DNA from: a virus
Strand: one strand, 5' to 3'
IMG/VR virus record: IMGVR_UViG_3300047496_000061
Span: 1-46,620 of that record
DNA length: 46,620 nucleotides
Part shown: piece by piece, positions 1 to 7,727 of the stretch
How the letters are laid out: every line of letters starts with the position of its first letter
Numbering within the stretch: position 1 is the stretch's first letter
Notes under the pieces: generated by a model
Seen by the model: the letters and a program-made list of their open reading frames with translations, nothing else
What the model was told of the DNA's origin: nothing
The model's database searches: none
Position numbers and translations under genes: made by a program

Positions 1-127
1 TAAGAATCGCAGGTTATCAACCCGCATGGTGGCGCGGCACTTGTGCAACACGCCGTTGTGCGTCGAGGCCGAGCACATCACGGGTGGATCTCAGAAGCAG
101 AACGTGCGCCAGTGCGTGCAGGAAGGC
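1..127. repeat. Terminal direct repeat, left copy (circular overlap)
   Basis: These 127 bases are identical to positions 46494-46620. The HNH reading frame continues from the right end of the window across this repeat into position 175, so the two ends join in frame into one circle or permuted genome. A length of 127 is also a common assembler k-mer, so I read the repeat as assembly overlap rather than a biological terminal repeat. Confidence 0.95.
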
Positions 128-175
128 GGGCACCGCAACGGCTATTACGAATACGCTCACGAGGATGCACTGTGA
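1..175 (+). CDS. HNH endonuclease, C-terminal part (gene split by the window ends)
   Basis: This is the 3' part of the gene that starts near 46150; the reading frame enters at base 2 and stops with TGA at 173-175. The encoded stretch has the phage HNH signature ARHLCNTPLCVEAEHI followed by a conserved N (SQKQN), as in small phage homing or packaging-associated HNH nucleases. When the ends are joined the protein is about 172 residues. The last bases overlap the polymerase start as GTGA, so the two genes are probably translationally coupled. The role is inferred: these enzymes nick or cut double-stranded DNA and may act in packaging, recombination or homing. Confidence 0.85.
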   Translation, partial: KNRRLSTRMVARHLCNTPLCVEAEHITGGSQKQNVRQCVQEGGHRNGYYEYAHEDAL

Positions 176-2256
176 TCTGGCTCGACACCGAGACGTTCAG
201 CACCACGCCGATCAAGCACGGCACGTATCGCTACACGTCGAACGCCGAGGTGCTGATCGTCACATACGCCTTCGCCGACGACGATCCGGTGCAGCTATGG
301 GACGTGACCGCAGGCCGTAAGATGCCGGGCGATCTCGAACACTTCCTGCTCGACACCGACGAACTCATCACCGCGCACAACGCGATCTTCGACCGGCTGA
401 TGATGACGTGCTCGCGCAACATGCGCATCAAGATCAATCAGGATCGCTGGCGCTGCACGATGGCGCAAGCCTACGCGCACGGCCTGCCCGGTGCGCTCGA
501 TAAGCTGTGCGAGATCCTGCGCGTGCCTGTTGACCAGGCCAAGGTGAAGAACGGTCGTGCTCTCATTCGCCTCTTCACGATGCCGCAGCCGAAGAACAGG
601 AAGATCGAGCGAGCCACCTGGTACACCCACCCGAAAGAATGGAGCGACTTCTGTGACTACGCCAAGCACGACATCTCAGCCATGCGTGTCTGCCAGCGCA
701 CCATGCCCGCCTGGAACTATCGCGGAAGTGAGCTTGAACTCTGGCAGCGGGATCAACGCATCAATGATCGAGGTTTCCTTGTCGATGTGGACTTCGCAAG
801 GGCTGCGCTCCGTGCGGTTGACCGTTCCCAAAAACGGCTCGCGGCCGAGACTGTGGACGCGACTGATGGACAAGTAGCCAGCGCGACGCAGCGCGATCAA
901 CTCATCGCCTACATCCTGCAAGAGTACGGCGTCGATCTGCCCGACATGCAAAGCGCCACCATCGAGCGGCGGATGCGCGACCCTGATCTCCCCGACGAAC
1001 TGAAGGAACTGCTCGCGATCCGCGTCGAGTCAACTCAGACGAGCAACAGCAAGTACAACTCGCTCTTGCGCGGCGTCTCTGCCGACGACAGGCTGCGCGG
1101 CACGAAGCAATTCTGCGGCGCGGGGCGCACTGGCCGGTGGGCCGGGCGCACGTTCCAGCCCGACAATCTGCCGCGTCCTGACGGCACGCCGCAGGAAGAG
1201 ATCGACGAATTCATCGACGCGGCACGCAACAACTTCGAGGATCTCGTCACTGAGAAAGTGACGTTCATGGCCTCGAAGGCGATACGCGGCACGATCATCG
1301 CGCCACCTGGCAAGAAGCTGGTGGTGGGCGATCTATCCAACATCGAGGGCCGCAAGGCGGCGTGGCTCGCGGGCGAAGAGTGGAAGCTGCAATCCTTCCG
1401 CGAGTTCGATGCTGGCCGTGGTGTGGACAGCTACATCGCAGCCTACGCTCGGGCCTTTCGCATCGCGGTCGAGGAAGTCACCAAGAGCCAGCGACAAGTC
1501 GGCAAGGTGATGGAGTTGATGCTGCAATATGAGGGCGGCGTCGGCGCGTTCGTGACAGGTGCCGCGACGTACGGCGTGGATCTCGAAGCACTGGCTGTGG
1601 TGGCGAAGCCGCACATCCCGCGTGAGATCTGGAAGGAAGCCGAGGGCTTTCTCGAATGGACGAAGAAAAAGAAGAGGGCCACGTTCGGCCTGTCCGATGA
1701 CGCCTTCATCGTTTGCGATTCGCTCAAGCGCATGTGGCGGCTCGCGCACCCGCGCATCACCTCGTACTGGCCCGAGCTAAAGGAAGCTGCCATCAACGCC
1801 ATAGCGACGCCCGGCAGCACGTTCGAGGCGCGGATGCTGAAGTTCCAGGTGGACGGCTCGTGGCTGCGCGTGCGCCTGCCCTCGGGCCGCTATCTGTGCT
1901 ACCCAAGCCCGCGCCTCAAAGAGATCCGCGACGGTGCCGACTGCGAGATCAGCTACCTCGGCCTGAATCAGTACACACGGGCCTGGCAGCGGCTCAAGAT
2001 CTACGGCGGCAAGTTCTTGGAGAACGTGACGCAGGCCGCAGCGCGTGACGTGCTCGTGGCACCGTGGGAAACTATCGAGGAAAATGGCTACGCCATCGTG
2101 CTCCATGTTCACGACGAGAACGTGTGTGAGGTGCCCGACATGCGCGAGTGGAACATCAAGCAGTTGTGCGAGTTGATGTGCGCCCCGATCTCGTGGGCCG
2201 AGGGCTTGCCGCTGGCTGCGGCAGGATTCGAGACGTACCGCTACAGGAAGGAGTGA
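172..2256 (+). CDS. Family A DNA polymerase with 3'-5' exonuclease domain
   Basis: A replicative phage DNA polymerase of about 694 residues. The exonuclease domain shows Exo I (WLDTETF, residues 3-9), Exo II (AHNAIFDR, about 68-75) and Exo III (YAKHDISAM, about 163). The polymerase domain shows motif A (GDLSNIEGR, about 386), motif B (RQVGKVMELMLQYEGG, about 440) and motif C (VHDENV, about 646). I chose the GTG at 172 because it overlaps the HNH stop as GTGA, has GAGG just upstream and places the DTE motif at the N-terminus. A longer frame from ATG 43 would only add residues read out of frame through the HNH gene. The companion helicase, VRR-NUC, DUF2800 and DUF2815 genes form a known phage replication set. 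Confidence 0.95.
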   Translation: MIWLDTETFSTTPIKHGTYRYTSNAEVLIVTYAFADDDPVQLWDVTAGRKMPGDLEHFLLDTDELITAHNAIFDRLMMTCSRNMRIKINQDRWRCTMAQAYAHGLPGALDKLCEILRVPVDQAKVKNGRALIRLFTMPQPKNRKIERATWYTHPKEWSDFCDYAKHDISAMRVCQRTMPAWNYRGSELELWQRDQRINDRGFLVDVDFARAALRAVDRSQKRLAAETVDATDGQVASATQRDQLIAYILQEYGVDLPDMQSATIERRMRDPDLPDELKELLAIRVESTQTSNSKYNSLLRGVSADDRLRGTKQFCGAGRTGRWAGRTFQPDNLPRPDGTPQEEIDEFIDAARNNFEDLVTEKVTFMASKAIRGTIIAPPGKKLVVGDLSNIEGRKAAWLAGEEWKLQSFREFDAGRGVDSYIAAYARAFRIAVEEVTKSQRQVGKVMELMLQYEGGVGAFVTGAATYGVDLEALAVVAKPHIPREIWKEAEGFLEWTKKKKRATFGLSDDAFIVCDSLKRMWRLAHPRITSYWPELKEAAINAIATPGSTFEARMLKFQVDGSWLRVRLPSGRYLCYPSPRLKEIRDGADCEISYLGLNQYTRAWQRLKIYGGKFLENVTQAAARDVLVAPWETIEENGYAIVLHVHDENVCEVPDMREWNIKQLCELMCAPISWAEGLPLAAAGFETYRYRKE

Positions 2257-2259
2257 CCA

Positions 2260-2463
2260 ATGCTTAGACGATACATTGATTTCGTGACGGCACCCGAGGA
2301 AGTGAACATCACGCCCGGCTCGATCAAGACATCGACGCAGGCCGAGGTGCGCGAGGGCCGCATCAAGAGCGCTCTCGCTCGCCTCGGCGCACGGTGGGTG
2401 CTTGCGCCAACGCGGGAGAAACAGCTTCGGCAACTCCACGCCGAAGCCTGGGATCTCGCATGA
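2260..2463 (+). CDS. Small hypothetical protein with C-terminal DLA
   Basis: A 67-residue basic protein that I do not recognise. A strong AAGGAG lies at the end of the polymerase gene, 3 bases before which that gene stops. The protein ends AEAWDLA; four other unrelated proteins here also end in DLA. The stop overlaps the next start (ATGA), so it is part of the same operon. Confidence 0.7.
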   Translation: MLRRYIDFVTAPEEVNITPGSIKTSTQAEVREGRIKSALARLGARWVLAPTREKQLRQLHAEAWDLA

Positions 2464-2645
2464 CCGAATTTTTCAACGAGAAGGGTGTGTGCATCGCTCG
2501 CGTATTTCGCGAACCGGCTGCGGTGCCCTGCGTGGTCGTGCCGCCGCGCCAGTTCCTTGACACGCGCATGACAGCAAGCGACTTCAGGCTGCTATCCGAG
2601 TCCGAGAAATACGGCGCTTACGCCGATGCGCACCGTGAGAGGTAG
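2460..2645 (+). CDS. Small hypothetical protein
   Basis: A 61-residue protein starting at the ATG that overlaps the previous stop (ATGA). The middle is rich in valine and proline; the C-terminal third is charged (SESEKYGAYADAHRER). No domain recognised. Overlap and strand fit the early operon. Confidence 0.6.
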   Translation: MTEFFNEKGVCIARVFREPAAVPCVVVPPRQFLDTRMTASDFRLLSESEKYGAYADAHRER

Positions 2646-2649
2646 TGGC

Positions 2650-2796
2650 GTGGAGAAAGAGCAGCCAGATCAAGAAGTGCAGAACGATATTAAGGGCACG
2701 CTGATGCACAAGATCGGTTGTCAGTGCTTTATGTGCCTAGCGACATACAGCGACCTTACAGAACCAGGAGATGAAGATGACTTCCGCCCCTTCTAG
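2650..2796 (+). CDS. Possible small Cys-containing protein
   Basis: A 48-residue frame from GTG 2650 with AGAGG upstream. It has three close cysteines (GCQCFMC) and an acidic tail, and it overlaps the start of the next gene by 20 bases. It fills the otherwise empty gap between two operon genes, but there is no family match to support it. Confidence 0.4.
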   Translation: MEKEQPDQEVQNDIKGTLMHKIGCQCFMCLATYSDLTEPGDEDDFRPF

Positions 2797-3709
2797 CAGC
2801 CCTGATAAGCACGGCGAACTTACCGCCCTGCGCCTGAAGCTGCGGTCGCGGTATGCCATCACCGACGAAGAAAACGAACTGCTGATGGACTTTGCGAAGG
2901 CACGGCCCTCACTCGCACCCACGGAAGGCTTCTACGAGAAGCTGTGGAAGGATTTCGTCGGTCTTCAGCGTGGTGATGCTGTCGGCACCTGTGAAAAAGT
3001 CGAGGCGTGGTATCGCGCTGGCTGTCCCACGCCACCATCACCCCTCGCTGCGCCGATCTTCCGAACCGACCCGGAGATTCGCTGGTGCAGCAGCGACGGC
3101 ACGATCAACGGGCATCCGACCGCCTACGATTGCTTGCAGGACGCCGAAGAACAGATCGCCGCCGACAAGGACTTCTACTTCGAGCGGACTGACGTTCGCA
3201 TCAACGAGGTTCCGCTGCTCAAGGCGCTGCTATCCCACATCGAGCCGCAGGAAGGAATCTACCGCACGGCTATCGGAGGAATGGGCAGTTCCGATCCGCT
3301 GATCGCTTCTCTGTCGAAAGAGGTTGTGAGGCTTGTCGCAGAAGTTGTAAATCGCAATCAGCGGGCCTTGGATGGTGACAAAGCGAAAGCCGTGCTGGAA
3401 AAGTACCCCGACCAAACTCCCCTATCCGCAACTCGGCCAAAGTTGACCGGATTCGAGCATGACCTGAAGTGTTGGGTTGGCTTCTTCCAAGACGTGCTGG
3501 ACAAGCGGAAGGGCTTTGAGATTCGGAACAATGACAGGAACTACAAGGTGGGCGATACGCTGCTGCTCCGTGAGTGGTCGCCTGACGAGAAGGTATACAC
3601 CGGGCGCAGTTGCCGCCGCGTTGTCACCTACATCACGTCATGGGAGCAAAAGCCAGGATTCGTAGTCCTGAGCGTTGCGACAGACGAGGGGGCGAAGGGG
3701 AAATCATGA
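2777..3709 (+). CDS. DUF3850 (ASCH/PUA-like) domain protein
   Basis: About 310 residues. The C-terminal 85 residues look like DUF3850, a small ASCH/PUA-like RNA- or nucleotide-binding fold: hydrophobic core around CWVGFFQDVLDKRKGFEIR, then NDRNYKVGDTLLLREW and a closing GFVVLS strand. The N-terminal 220 residues are unfamiliar and include a segment resembling a small phage domain (EIRWCSSDGTINGHPTAYDC). DUF3850 is usually encoded alone, so this is a fusion. I prefer ATG 2777 to ATG 2771 because AGGAG abuts the first ATG but sits 6 bases from the second. The stop overlaps the next gene (ATGA). Confidence 0.75.
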   Translation: MTSAPSSSPDKHGELTALRLKLRSRYAITDEENELLMDFAKARPSLAPTEGFYEKLWKDFVGLQRGDAVGTCEKVEAWYRAGCPTPPSPLAAPIFRTDPEIRWCSSDGTINGHPTAYDCLQDAEEQIAADKDFYFERTDVRINEVPLLKALLSHIEPQEGIYRTAIGGMGSSDPLIASLSKEVVRLVAEVVNRNQRALDGDKAKAVLEKYPDQTPLSATRPKLTGFEHDLKCWVGFFQDVLDKRKGFEIRNNDRNYKVGDTLLLREWSPDEKVYTGRSCRRVVTYITSWEQKPGFVVLSVATDEGAKGKS

Positions 3710-4026
3710 GCCATTACTTGAGCGAAATTGCTTTCGACGCCAACGGCCACATCCCGCCGATGGTCAACGGAAGGCCGCGCCCGAAGGCGCGCATCGTCGT
3801 GGACTTGGAGAAGGCGCGTAAATACGCCGAGCAATCGTTCCACGCTGGCACGCTGGCGGCGCTGGATGTGGTGTACCTGCACGATCAGGATGTAGTAGCG
3901 GAGGAAATCGTGCGCGCCACCGACAGCGCCGCGCTGCTCAAGTTTGCCAAGTCGGACGAGTACCACAACCTGAAGAAGCTGCGGGGCACCGTTCGCCGTG
4001 TAGATAGGGGCAACCACGGGAAATGA
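3706..4026 (+). CDS. Hypothetical early protein
   Basis: A 106-residue protein from the ATG overlapping the previous stop, with AAGGGG six bases upstream. Basic N-terminal half (RPRPKARIVVDLEKARKY) and a helical C-terminal half. Not recognised. It is the last gene before a 204-bp gap that seems to hold a new promoter. Confidence 0.65.
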   Translation: MSHYLSEIAFDANGHIPPMVNGRPRPKARIVVDLEKARKYAEQSFHAGTLAALDVVYLHDQDVVAEEIVRATDSAALLKFAKSDEYHNLKKLRGTVRRVDRGNHGK

Positions 4027-4230
4027 GAAATCTCGCCACAAAATATATTTCTCGGGGCGTCATGCTCGGTAAGTCTTTGATGTTGTCTCGCAGCGCACGG
4101 GCAGAAATAAAACGAACCGTGGGGCATCGTGATTTTCCACGCCCCGATGTTGCGGCGCATTTCCAATTTCCGAAAAAGTCGTTTGAGATAATGGTCTCTG
4201 CAACATCGTTCTTTAACAACTGGAGACCAC
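4027..4230 (+). promoter_or_regulatory. Leader with extended -10 promoter and boxA-like element
   Basis: A gene-free, relatively AT-rich gap. It has an extended -10 (TGAGATAAT, 4184-4192) with only a poor -35 (CAATTT, 4064+100). Transcription would start near 4199, giving a 32-base leader that contains CGTTCTTTAACAA at 4207-4219, close to the rRNA boxA antitermination site. A weak GC hairpin (GGGGC at 4121, GCCCC at 4141) lies upstream. The Shine-Dalgarno TGGAG is at 4221-4225. Function is inferred from motifs only. Confidence 0.5.
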
Positions 4231-4620
4231 ATGGAAAGCAACGACAATCTCGGCAACCGCCGAGAGCACAAGGTGACTGCATCGCGCACGCAGGACGGGT
4301 TCGACAAGCTGCTATCGAGCATGATCGGACTGCCGAATGGAGCGAATACCAAGCTCGCAGCCGTGCAGCACATCGACTTCTACGGCAACGTCACGACGTA
4401 CAACATCCAGTCGGTCAAAACCGACGAGGGCGTGACGACGTTCGTGATGCAGGCCGATGCGAACGGCTCGGTGAGGTACATCCTGCCGACGAAAGTGCTG
4501 GGGGCTATCGACCGTCAGCGGGCCTCACTCACCAAGCAGGTGCGGAGGCGCAACGGCAAGCGGATCGCAGAGGAACGCGCCGCTGCCGGTATCCAACCAG
4601 GTTTTATGAAGCAGCAGTAA
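4231..4620 (+). CDS. Hypothetical basic protein in its own transcription unit
   Basis: A 129-residue protein with a mixed beta-rich middle (HIDFYGNVTTYNIQSV) and a strongly basic C-terminus (KQVRRRNGKRIAEERAAAG), suggesting nucleic acid binding. I do not recognise the family. A probable promoter and boxA-like leader precede it and an intrinsic terminator follows within 4 bases, unlike the surrounding genes, which overlap. It may be expressed separately from and more strongly than its neighbours. Confidence 0.75.
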   Translation: MESNDNLGNRREHKVTASRTQDGFDKLLSSMIGLPNGANTKLAAVQHIDFYGNVTTYNIQSVKTDEGVTTFVMQADANGSVRYILPTKVLGAIDRQRASLTKQVRRRNGKRIAEERAAAGIQPGFMKQQ

Positions 4621-4622
4621 CT

Positions 4623-4660
4623 TCAAGCCCCGGCTGGCAACGGTCGGGGCTTTTCTTTGC
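4623..4660 (+). terminator. Rho-independent terminator
   Basis: An AAGCCCCG / CGGGGCTT stem of 8 bp with a 12-base loop, followed by TTTTCTTT, directly after the stop of the 129-residue gene. It reads in the rightward direction and would interrupt the early operon in the middle. Confidence 0.8.
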
Positions 4661-4687
4661 CCGTGGTTGCCAGTACGTATCGCAACC

Positions 4688-5134
4688 ATGAGTCTACTTC
4701 CTAAGCGCGCGCCGAGAGCACCATACGAGACCAAGATTGGGGTTCGCATAACCTATCTGCGGTACAAGATCGAAATGCTGGACGCTTGGATTGGCGAACT
4801 GAACGCCGACCGGCGAAGGGCAGATCAGGAGTATCAGAAGCTGGTATTGCGCCACCCTGCCGCATCGAGCGAAAGTTCACCAGGAGAAAAAGTAATGAGC
4901 GGATTGATCGACACCAACACCACCAACGTCATCGACGTGTACGACGCGCTCACGGCTTACGAGAAAGCCGTGCGCGGGCGCAACGAAGCCGAGCTAGATC
5001 GCACGCGCTCCGTGCTCGGCGAACTGCTGAAGCGCTCGGCCGTCGCGCCGCAGAAAGGATGCCCGTGCGCGGCATCCGGCGAACTCTTCTGCGAAGCCTA
5101 CCTCAAAGCGGAGCTTGACAATGCTGACGGCTGA
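4688..5134 (+). CDS. Hypothetical protein, possible dual start
   Basis: A 148-residue frame from ATG 4688. A much stronger start lies inside: AGGAG at 4882-4886, eight bases before ATG 4895, which gives a 79-residue protein starting MSGLIDTNTTNVIDVYDAL. The short form carries a C-terminal cysteine group (GCPCAASGELFC). The upstream part is basic and helical and may be a separate N-terminal domain or untranslated. No family recognised. Confidence 0.55.
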   Translation: MSLLPKRAPRAPYETKIGVRITYLRYKIEMLDAWIGELNADRRRADQEYQKLVLRHPAASSESSPGEKVMSGLIDTNTTNVIDVYDALTAYEKAVRGRNEAELDRTRSVLGELLKRSAVAPQKGCPCAASGELFCEAYLKAELDNADG

Positions 5135-5384
5135 ACAGCGCAAGGTTTACGAAGTCGCGGCCCGCCTCTACTGCCAGCGGATCGGCGAAGATCCCGAGGC
5201 CCGCGTGCCGATGCCGAACCCCAACCCCAGGATCGGCGAGCCGGTGCCCGGCCGCATGTGGTGGCTCGCGGCCGAGAAGATCCACGATCAGTCGATGATG
5301 CTCACCGCGATGCGCGACGCGGCAATCGCCAAGAATCAAGGTGCCGTGCTCACCGATCCGCCACCGGCAACTAGCGATGCGTGA
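5121..5384 (+). CDS. Hypothetical early protein
   Basis: An 87-residue protein from ATG 5121, with GGAG seven bases upstream, inside the end of the previous gene. It contains GRMWWLAAEKIHDQSMM, a helical segment. Unrecognised. It overlaps the VRR-NUC gene by 8 bases. Confidence 0.65.
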   Translation: MLTAEQRKVYEVAARLYCQRIGEDPEARVPMPNPNPRIGEPVPGRMWWLAAEKIHDQSMMLTAMRDAAIAKNQGAVLTDPPPATSDA

Positions 5385-5667
5385 GTCGGCCATCGAGAAG
5401 AGGTTTGTGGGCCAGGTGCAAATCCGCAGGGGTGAGGTGCGCAAGGTGAAGTGGATTGGCCGGGCACACGCGCCTGACCGGCTGGCGATGATGCCGCACA
5501 CCCACTTCTACGCAGAGCTTAAAGCCACTGGCAAGGATGCGCGGGACGGCCAGGCGCGTGAGCACGAGAGGATGCGCCGGGCGGGCATGAAGGTGTACGT
5601 GCTCAACAGCATCGAAGCCATCGACAACTTTTTCTATCACTTCGACAGGGGAGCACGGCCACAGTGA
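5377..5667 (+). CDS. VRR-NUC domain nuclease
   Basis: A 96-residue stand-alone VRR-NUC protein, a PD-(D/E)XK-type nuclease often next to SNF2-like helicases in phages. Family features seen are the N-terminal ESAIEKRFVGQV, the GAPDR-like HAPDRL at about 32-37, the catalytic strand FYAELKATGK (E-x-K) at about 46-55, the conserved QAREHERMRRAG helix and a closing V-strand (KVYVLNS). Such enzymes cleave branched DNA or act in replication and repair. It overlaps both neighbours; start ATG 5377. Confidence 0.9.
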   Translation: MRESAIEKRFVGQVQIRRGEVRKVKWIGRAHAPDRLAMMPHTHFYAELKATGKDARDGQAREHERMRRAGMKVYVLNSIEAIDNFFYHFDRGARPQ

Positions 5668-5924
5668 ACTTCGCCAAAGACAAGACGTACAAGATCACCG
5701 AGACGCCAGGCGCAATCGTCATCACCGCGCACGACATCACAGTGAAAGATCCGGCTGCGAAGCCGCTCTGCCTGGGCACGGCCGGGCACGTGCTCACCTA
5801 CCTCGACCGCTACTTCTACGAGCGCGAGCGCGGCAACACGCAGCGCGACTCTCACCACAAGGCGTGCGAGACGGCGAAGCTGCCGATCATCGGCGCGGCA
5901 CCCGAGTCGAACAAGCCATCGTGA
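5664..5924 (+). CDS. Hypothetical early protein
   Basis: An 86-residue protein from a GTG overlapping the nuclease stop (GTGA), preceded by GGGGAG. It starts with a beta-rich segment (KTYKITETPGAIVITAHDI) and contains YLDRYFYERERG. Not recognised. Confidence 0.65.
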   Translation: MNFAKDKTYKITETPGAIVITAHDITVKDPAAKPLCLGTAGHVLTYLDRYFYERERGNTQRDSHHKACETAKLPIIGAAPESNKPS

Positions 5925-6121
5925 GAGTCGCCAATGCGCTGCTTGCCCTGCGCATCCGTGCGCAACGCGAGAACCTGACGATGTGCGCCATCGCGATGCC
6001 ACTCTATGACCGCAACGAACTGGCGACTGAGCAGTGCAACCCTCACATCGCCTCGTTCCTTGGCGTGCCCATCATCGTCAGCGAGCGCGTGCGCGGGCCT
6101 TCTATCGTGGTAGGGCCGTGA
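5921..6121 (+). CDS. Small hypothetical protein
   Basis: A 66-residue protein from GTG 5921, overlapping the previous stop (GTGA) and ending in another GTGA overlap with the helicase. It has an N-terminal basic helix and a hydrophobic C-terminus (LGVPIIVSERV, PSIVVGP). No domain recognised; support comes from tight coupling on both sides. Confidence 0.6.
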   Translation: MRVANALLALRIRAQRENLTMCAIAMPLYDRNELATEQCNPHIASFLGVPIIVSERVRGPSIVVGP

Positions 6122-7518
6122 TCGCTCGTCTCCCTTACACGCCGCGCCCGTGGGCACCGGCCATGACGAACCACATGCTCGACGTGGAGCGTGGTGCGGT
6201 GTGGGCGACGATGGGCACGGGCAAGTGCGTCGCCACGCTGACGGCGCTCGATCTCCTGTTCCTTGGCGGCGAGACGCACCCGGCGCTGGTTGTTGGCCCG
6301 ATGCGTGTAGCTCGCGACACCTGGCGCAACGACGCGCTGAAGTGGAAGCATCTGCGGCACGTGAACGTGATGCCGATAGTCGGCGATCAGGAGCAGCGCC
6401 GTCGCGCTATGGCCTACGATGCCAGCGTTTACACGGTGAGCTTCGAGAACCTGAAGTGGCTCGTCAACCATTGGGGCGACCGCTGGCCCTACCGCACCGT
6501 GGTGGCTGACGAGAGCACGAGGCTCAAGGGCTTCCGGCTGAAGCAGGGCACCGCAACGCCGCGTGCGCTCGCCCGCGTGGCGCACACCAAGATCAAGCGG
6601 CTGATCGAACTGACCGGCACGCCGTCACCCAACGGCCTCGCGAACCTGTGGGGCCAGATGTGGTTCGTTGATGGCGGCGTGCGCCTCGGGCGCACCTACG
6701 AGAGCTTCCGCAAGCGCTGGTTTCAGATGGAATACGATGGTCACTCGCTCTCGCCGCTGCCGTATGCGAGTCAGGAGATCTACGACAAGCTGCGCGACGT
6801 GTGCATCTCCATTGATCTCGCCGACTACGTGGACATCACGAAGCCCATCGTGAACGACATCCGCGTGGATCTGCCGCCGAAGGCGCGGCTGCACTACGAT
6901 CAAATGGAAAAGGATATGTTCACGCAGATCCTCGACCGCGACGTTGAGGCGTTCGCCGCCGCAGCCCGCACGCAGAAGTGCCTTCAGCTTGCGAGCGGAT
7001 CGGTGTGGGTGAACCCCGATGTGAACATGCCGGATGAGAAACGGCAGTGGCGCGAGACGCATGACGTGAAGCTCGACGCGCTCGAATCCTGCTTCGAGAA
7101 CGCGAACGGTACGCCGCAGATCGTGAGCTACGAGTTCGTGCCCGAGGCCGAGCGGATCTTGAAGCGCTTCCCTGGCGGCGTGCGCCTGTCCACGCCCGAG
7201 GGCTTCAAAGCGTTCCTCACCGGCAAAGTACCCTACGGCCTCGCACACCCGAAGAGCATGGGCCACGGCGTTGACGGCTTGCAGGAAGTGACGAACATCA
7301 TCACGCACTTCTCGCATAATTGGGATCTCGAAAAGTACGATCAGATCAACGGCCGCGTCGGGCCGGTGCGGCAGTTCCAGATCGGGAACCTTCAGCCGTG
7401 CATCATCAACCGCATCGTCGCTAACGACACCGTTGACGAAGCCGTGATCGCACGGCGCGATGGCAAGGGCACCGTGCAGGATGAACTGATGGACTACATG
7501 AAACAGAGAGCAGCATGA
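6118..7518 (+). CDS. SNF2-like superfamily 2 helicase/ATPase
   Basis: A 466-residue SF2 ATPase. The motifs in order are Walker A TMGTGKC (about 32-38), DEAD-box equivalent VVADEST (about 129), motif III LTGTPSPNG (about 165) and motif VI QINGRVGPVRQ (about 410). This compact SNF2-like form is typical of phage replication modules beside VRR-NUC and a family A polymerase, and probably unwinds or remodels DNA at forks. The start is GTG 6118, coupled by GTGA to the gene before; ATG 6034 would overlap a coupled gene. Confidence 0.92.
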   Translation: MIARLPYTPRPWAPAMTNHMLDVERGAVWATMGTGKCVATLTALDLLFLGGETHPALVVGPMRVARDTWRNDALKWKHLRHVNVMPIVGDQEQRRRAMAYDASVYTVSFENLKWLVNHWGDRWPYRTVVADESTRLKGFRLKQGTATPRALARVAHTKIKRLIELTGTPSPNGLANLWGQMWFVDGGVRLGRTYESFRKRWFQMEYDGHSLSPLPYASQEIYDKLRDVCISIDLADYVDITKPIVNDIRVDLPPKARLHYDQMEKDMFTQILDRDVEAFAAAARTQKCLQLASGSVWVNPDVNMPDEKRQWRETHDVKLDALESCFENANGTPQIVSYEFVPEAERILKRFPGGVRLSTPEGFKAFLTGKVPYGLAHPKSMGHGVDGLQEVTNIITHFSHNWDLEKYDQINGRVGPVRQFQIGNLQPCIINRIVANDTVDEAVIARRDGKGTVQDELMDYMKQRAA

Positions 7519-7727
7519 AACTGACCGCAGAAGACTTGCTGATAGAGAATGACGGCGCAGTGCTAACACCCGGCATTGATTACTACACCGCGCACGGCGC
7601 TACGCGGGCCGTATGTGCGCTCCCGAAAGCAAGGATATCAATGCCGGGGTTTGGCACGTTGCGCGATCTTTTGTTTGAAGGCTTCTTTTCTCAAGACGAC
7701 GAAATAAGGATAGAGGATCACACATGA
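7515..7727 (+). CDS. Small hypothetical protein
   Basis: A 70-residue acidic protein starting in an ATGA overlap with the helicase and ending in an ATGA overlap with the next gene. Its DNA is noticeably less GC-rich than its neighbours (7600-7720). No domain recognised. Confidence 0.65.
   Translation: MKLTAEDLLIENDGAVLTPGIDYYTAHGATRAVCALPKARISMPGFGTLRDLLFEGFFSQDDEIRIEDHT

Noticed and set aside
1-127. Biological direct terminal repeat, as in T7-like phages
   Set aside because: The length equals a common assembler k-mer and the repeat cuts through a gene; coverage data would be needed to claim real ends.
43-171. Longer polymerase start at ATG 43
   Set aside because: This stretch is the HNH gene in another frame, and GTG 172 gives the proper N-terminus with a ribosome site.
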